Below, piece by piece: positions 24,307 through 28,024 of a stretch of DNA of 28,024 nt; within the stretch, counting starts at the first letter, position 1; every line of letters begins with the position of its first letter. The notes beneath the pieces were generated by a model. It saw nothing but the letters and a program-made list of their open reading frames with translations, was not told the DNA's origin and made no database searches. Origin of the DNA: Hyphomonadaceae bacterium UBA1933 (GTDB lineage: Bacteria > Pseudomonadota > Alphaproteobacteria > Caulobacterales > Aquidulcibacteraceae); assembly GCA_002337085.1 (NCBI GenBank), contig DDFH01000006.1:1-28024 (forward strand). The letters run 5' to 3'. The translations under genes were made by a program, and so were the position numbers.

Positions 24307-27300
24307 TTATTCAGAAACTTTTACCCGTCCGCTACGTTCCAATTGCCCCCAACCGGCCCAAAGACCAGAAATGGCAGTGAAAATTGCCTTGATACTGACG
24401 ATATACATAATTTGGCGATAGGCAAATTTTTGTATAATCATCAAAAGCCATGGGAAATTACTTTTGCGGGTTTCGATTGAATAGGCAATGAAGCCACCGC
24501 CAACATCAATTGTTACAAAGCATAGCCAGTAAACAAGCATGCGCAATAAATCGGTATGGGTCGCCATAAAGCCATGTTGATGAACTTTGATAATTGTATT
24601 GATGATGCTTATGACCAATGCCAAATCAATCAGTGGCGAAATAAGCGCAAAGAAAATTTGGAACACCCACGCCTGCGTCATACCAATAAAGGCAAGACCA
24701 TTTGGGCGCGTCTTTGGATTATCAAAGAAAATGCCACGGTGCTTCCACAAACATTGCAAAGTGCCATATGACCAACGGAACCGCTGTTTTGAAAGCGCCT
24801 TAAAGGTTTCTGGTGCCTCGGTCCAGGCAACGGCATCGTCATCATAAACAACTTTCCAGCCATTACGCTGAATGGCGATGGTTAAGTCCTGATCTTCGGC
24901 AAGGGTATTTTCTGGATACAAGCCAGCTTCTTCTAGTGCTGCACGACGCCACGCACCAACCGCGCCAGGAACAACAGTAATCGCATCAAAATTTGCAAGG
25001 GCGCGGCGTTCAATATTTTGTGCCACAACATATTCGATAGCCTGCCAGCGGGTTACGAGGTTAACCTCATTACCCACACGCGCATTTCCTGCCACCGCAC
25101 CAACTTTTTCATCCGCAAACCAACGCACTAATTTTGAGATTGTGTCGGGTTCAAATTGAGTGTCGGCATCAAGGGCAATGATAATATCACCTTTGGCAAG
25201 CTCAATTGCTTTGTTAAGCGCACGGGCTTTGCCGCCATTCTCAAGATTTAATAATGTCACAAGTGGGTTATTACCAAAATTTTCTTCAACAATTTTGGCG
25301 GTATTATCTTTTGATCCATCATTGGCAATAATGATTTCAAAGCTTGCATTGCGGGTCATCAAAACCCGTTCAATCGCATCATTTATCACCATTTCTTCGT
25401 TATAGGCAGGGATAATAACCGATACAAATTCTTGCGAATTAATTGGCGGCGGGGTTGATTTTTCAACTTTTATTTTCTGCCACACACCCAAAACAGTCAT
25501 ACTTAAGGCTTTGACAATTCCAAGGAAAATCGCAATCGCAAAAAGCCATGTCAAAATGGCCTTTAAAATCGCCATTGAAATAAAAATGGCAACATCGGCA
25601 TCAACTGCGGCCCTGTCTTTGCCACTGATTTCCGGCATAGTGAACCCTTTGGGTTTGCCCAAAAACTCCGACATTGTAACAAATTGATAGCCCTTGGCTT
25701 TTAGGGTTTGAATAATAACCGGAAGTGCTTTTAAAGTCTGTTCACGGTTACCACCACTATCATGCAGCAAAATAACTTGTTCCGCGCGGTCGGGGGTTGC
25801 CCCCTCTACTTCAGATATTGTGGTTTTGATAATATTATCGACACCCGGTGTTTTCCAATCATTTGGATCAACGTGCAGGCCAACATTCACATAACCAAGC
25901 TTTTGTGCATTTAGCGCCGGAATTAATTCGTCTGGAGTAGTTGGTTCGGCATCGCCAAAATATGGCGCACGAAACAGACGCATTGAATGTTTTGTATAGG
26001 CTTCAACCAGGCGCTGTGTTGTGTTTAGCTCGATTTCCGTGCCTTGTTGATTATCACGGGCAAGATTGGGGTGGGTATAAGAGTGGTTACCAATCTCATT
26101 ACCTTCGGCAATTACACGATTTAAAAGGCTGGGATGCGAAAGTGCATTTTCACCAATTACAAAAAAGGTCGCGTTAACCCCTTCTTTTTTCAATATATCA
26201 AGAACTTTTGGCGTCCAATTGGCATCAGGGCCATCATCAAAGGTTAATGCCAACATATTTGGCTTGGCCGCAGAAATTCTGTTTACCACAAATGGTGTTG
26301 GAAGTGTTACAAAATCCTGATTGTTAATCAATTGGTTTTGATCAAACGTAATATTCCTAAAACCATCCTTTGGGGTTTCGGTTATGTAAAAAACCTCCCC
26401 ATTGCCTTCAACATCCACGTCGCCAATTGTTTTAAGATCGTTTAGCTGGGGCAGGCTATTATTGATGATCGCGTTTTGCGCCTTCCAATAATTACTATCT
26501 TCTGAACCAAGACGCCAAAGTGCTAAACCATAGGCGTTTACAACCTGTACCGCCTTCATTTCATTCCAGGCACTAGCGGCATCAAGAAGCCAAACCGTAT
26601 GATTTACGCCGTTTTCTTGATAGTCAAAATAACTATTACCGCTTTTGGGGTCGAATGTAATTTTGGCACTACTATCATGGGCAATAAGCCACGCTTCTTC
26701 CACCGATAACGCATCGGCATTTTTTCCATTATCGGCCCAATCATAGGCATAATTACCAATGGCAATTATGGTTTTATCGGCACCAATTTTTGCCGTAACT
26801 TCGCTTATATTTTTAACGAACCAACCTTGTGACGCAATTGGCCCCGGCTTACCACCAACCCAATTTTCATCGTATGCCATAAGGAAAATTTTATCGCTTA
26901 CTGCCGCATATTTTTTAAAATCCCATGACGCATCCGCCGCCGGCGCAGTAATTGTAACAATAATATTATTTTGATTTAATATTGTTTTCGCAGATTTTAA
27001 AAACTGCAAATATTTGTCGTGGTCGCCATTATCAAGGTTTTCAAAGTCGAACACCACACCGCTATAAGATGATTGTTTCGCCGCTTGGATAATCTGATTC
27101 AAAAGATTTTGTTGGCGTGCCGGATTGGCAATCAATTTTTTAAGAACGTCCTTGTCCCACTGATCATTGGCAATATTTTGCACCATCAATAATTTTGCAG
27201 GGTTTTTAGTCTGTGCCGATAAAAAGGCGTTTAACTTACGGTCGCTAACAATATTAAGGCTTTGGTCAGATGGCGACAAAGTACCAGACCCAACCACAAG

Positions 27301-27663
27301 CCAATCAATATCATTATAATGACGCTTTAACGAAGCAAAACTTGCATCATCCCACGGCACATAAAACGCCACGCGAACCGGATTAAAGTGTGCGTTGGCT
27401 GCTTTGCCTTTTTGCGCTTTTGGCAACCAATTACCAATTTTGGTCAAAGTTCGATTAAATTTGCCAACTTGATGCGAAATTGGAACCGATGATGGATGCT
27501 CAAAATTCAATTTAATAGCATCTGGCACCCGCGCCGAAAGAATGGTTATAACGAAAACCACGCTTGCCGCAAGAATTATAAAAATGCCTATTCCAAGGCT
27601 AAGATATGAGATGTGCAAACGTTTGCGAGAAGGATCATAAAAAACTGGCTTATGGGCACTCAT
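24307..27663 (-). CDS. GH18-like / polysaccharide deacetylase / GT2 fusion enzyme
   Basis: An 1118-residue membrane protein with three enzyme domains. TM1 (20-43) leads to a periplasmic GH18-like domain (about 95-400): FDFENL keeps Asp206 and Glu208, with MAYD (262-265), but lacks the first two Asp of the usual GH18 motif. A polysaccharide deacetylase domain follows (about 468-668): TFDDGP (Asp476, Asp477), HSYTH (His527, His531), RAPY (565-568) and LLHDSGG (His634, Asp635). A second span (about 690-715) returns to the cytoplasm for a family 2 glycosyltransferase (about 745-975): PAYNEE, NDGSKD (Asp782), DAD (832-834), EDQD (923-926) and QRFRW (960-964). Several C-terminal spans follow. The layout suits synthesis of a beta-linked GlcNAc-type polymer with deacetylation and trimming outside, as in PgaC/PgaB. 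Product unknown. Confidence 0.93.
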   Translation of the reverse strand: MSAHKPVFYDPSRKRLHISYLSLGIGIFIILAASVVFVITILSARVPDAIKLNFEHPSSVPISHQVGKFNRTLTKIGNWLPKAQKGKAANAHFNPVRVAFYVPWDDASFASLKRHYNDIDWLVVGSGTLSPSDQSLNIVSDRKLNAFLSAQTKNPAKLLMVQNIANDQWDKDVLKKLIANPARQQNLLNQIIQAAKQSSYSGVVFDFENLDNGDHDKYLQFLKSAKTILNQNNIIVTITAPAADASWDFKKYAAVSDKIFLMAYDENWVGGKPGPIASQGWFVKNISEVTAKIGADKTIIAIGNYAYDWADNGKNADALSVEEAWLIAHDSSAKITFDPKSGNSYFDYQENGVNHTVWLLDAASAWNEMKAVQVVNAYGLALWRLGSEDSNYWKAQNAIINNSLPQLNDLKTIGDVDVEGNGEVFYITETPKDGFRNITFDQNQLINNQDFVTLPTPFVVNRISAAKPNMLALTFDDGPDANWTPKVLDILKKEGVNATFFVIGENALSHPSLLNRVIAEGNEIGNHSYTHPNLARDNQQGTEIELNTTQRLVEAYTKHSMRLFRAPYFGDAEPTTPDELIPALNAQKLGYVNVGLHVDPNDWKTPGVDNIIKTTISEVEGATPDRAEQVILLHDSGGNREQTLKALPVIIQTLKAKGYQFVTMSEFLGKPKGFTMPEISGKDRAAVDADVAIFISMAILKAILTWLFAIAIFLGIVKALSMTVLGVWQKIKVEKSTPPPINSQEFVSVIIPAYNEEMVINDAIERVLMTRNASFEIIIANDGSKDNTAKIVEENFGNNPLVTLLNLENGGKARALNKAIELAKGDIIIALDADTQFEPDTISKLVRWFADEKVGAVAGNARVGNEVNLVTRWQAIEYVVAQNIERRALANFDAITVVPGAVGAWRRAALEEAGLYPENTLAEDQDLTIAIQRNGWKVVYDDDAVAWTEAPETFKALSKQRFRWSYGTLQCLWKHRGIFFDNPKTRPNGLAFIGMTQAWVFQIFFALISPLIDLALVISIINTIIKVHQHGFMATHTDLLRMLVYWLCFVTIDVGGGFIAYSIETRKSNFPWLLMIIQKFAYRQIMYIVSIKAIFTAISGLWAGWGQLERSGRVKVSE

Positions 27664-27751
27664 TATATTTGTCGTCCCTGATATTTTTCACCCATATAGC
27701 AAATGCATATGGCGGCTAATAATGAATTTTCAGTATAGGTTGTTAAAATAG

Positions 27752-28024
27752 CTATTCGTCAAATTGTGTCAATGCCATTGCCGCCTTTACGGTATGAACC
27801 TCAATCTCATATTTCTTTAGCATTGCCAAAGCATGATCCAGCATTTCGGGGGTTGCACCCCATGGGGTTGGATTATCAGAAATGTCATGTGTAAATAGGC
27901 AAAGCCATGAATTGGTTTCTTTTGTATGCCGCACCCAATTTTCAATAAATTCAGGTGACCACATACGCGCCTCAATTGGTACGGCTTTTAATTGCGCCAT
28001 ATCAAACCACTTGCCATTGACCCC
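27752..28024 (-). CDS. Polysaccharide deacetylase, C-terminal part (runs off edge)
   Basis: The last 90 residues of a gene that enters from the right edge; no stop is met up to 28024. SWLCLFTHDISDNPTPWGATPEMLDHALAMLKKYEIEVHTVKAAM resembles the end of small polysaccharide deacetylases, where THD carries a conserved His. An internal ATG at 28000 should not be taken as the start, since the frame stays open with fitting residues before it. It lies 88 bases upstream of the fusion enzyme on the same strand and may be co-transcribed. A holdfast deacetylase (HfsH-like) is possible but untested. Confidence 0.65.
   Translation of the reverse strand, partial: GVNGKWFDMAQLKAVPIEARMWSPEFIENWVRHTKETNSWLCLFTHDISDNPTPWGATPEMLDHALAMLKKYEIEVHTVKAAMALTQFDE

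Overview
The window is AT-rich DNA from an alphaproteobacterium, most likely a stalked or budding, holdfast-bearing member of Caulobacterales/Hyphomonadaceae/Maricaulales. Three things support this: a complete hfaA-hfaB-hfaD holdfast-anchor operon, the standard rnd-lptC-lptA-lptB-rpoN-hpf-ptsN block, and a LacI regulator beside a large TonB-dependent receptor. I see no tRNA, CRISPR array, insertion sequence or phage gene.

Layout. 1-311: non-coding and richer in G+C than its surroundings, with a leftward promoter-like pair; it may be the leader of a stable-RNA operon lying off the left edge. 312-1667 (minus): a two-CBS-domain protein and a rhomboid protease. 1668-2065: regulatory region with a near-perfect sigma-54 promoter and several inverted repeats. 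2066-5073 (plus): hfaA, hfaB, hfaD, closed by a two-way terminator. 5142-9309 (minus): a large exported protein of unknown function and a class A penicillin-binding protein. 9429-11736: a LysR regulator divergent from a short-chain dehydrogenase, then a GNAT acetyltransferase. 11843-15900 (minus): TonB-dependent receptor and LacI regulator, with two palindromic operators upstream of lacI. 16132-21615 (minus): ptsN, hpf, rpoN, lptB, lptA, lptC, rnd, covering LPS transport, sigma-54 and nitrogen-PTS functions. 21873-23577 (plus): a chemoreceptor gene broken by one extra base. 23639-24229 (minus): a haem-binding lipoprotein. 24307-27663 (minus): a three-part membrane enzyme (GH18-like, polysaccharide deacetylase, family 2 glycosyltransferase). 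27752-28024 (minus): the C-terminal end of another polysaccharide deacetylase.

How the parts may work together. The hfa products anchor the adhesive holdfast to the envelope. The sigma-54 promoter in front of hfaA and the rpoN gene in the same window suggest sigma-54 control of the anchor, which is inference. At the right end, a glycosyltransferase joined to a deacetylase, plus a second deacetylase, fit synthesis and deacetylation of an N-acetylglucosamine-type polysaccharide, the kind of chemistry a holdfast needs. No sequence evidence ties these enzymes directly to the holdfast.

The most unusual observations are the roughly 48-residue repeat ladder in HfaD, the sigma-54 promoter with a perfect 10-bp leader hairpin before hfaA, an LptC with an added LptA-like C-terminal half, the three-enzyme polysaccharide fusion, and the frameshifted chemoreceptor.
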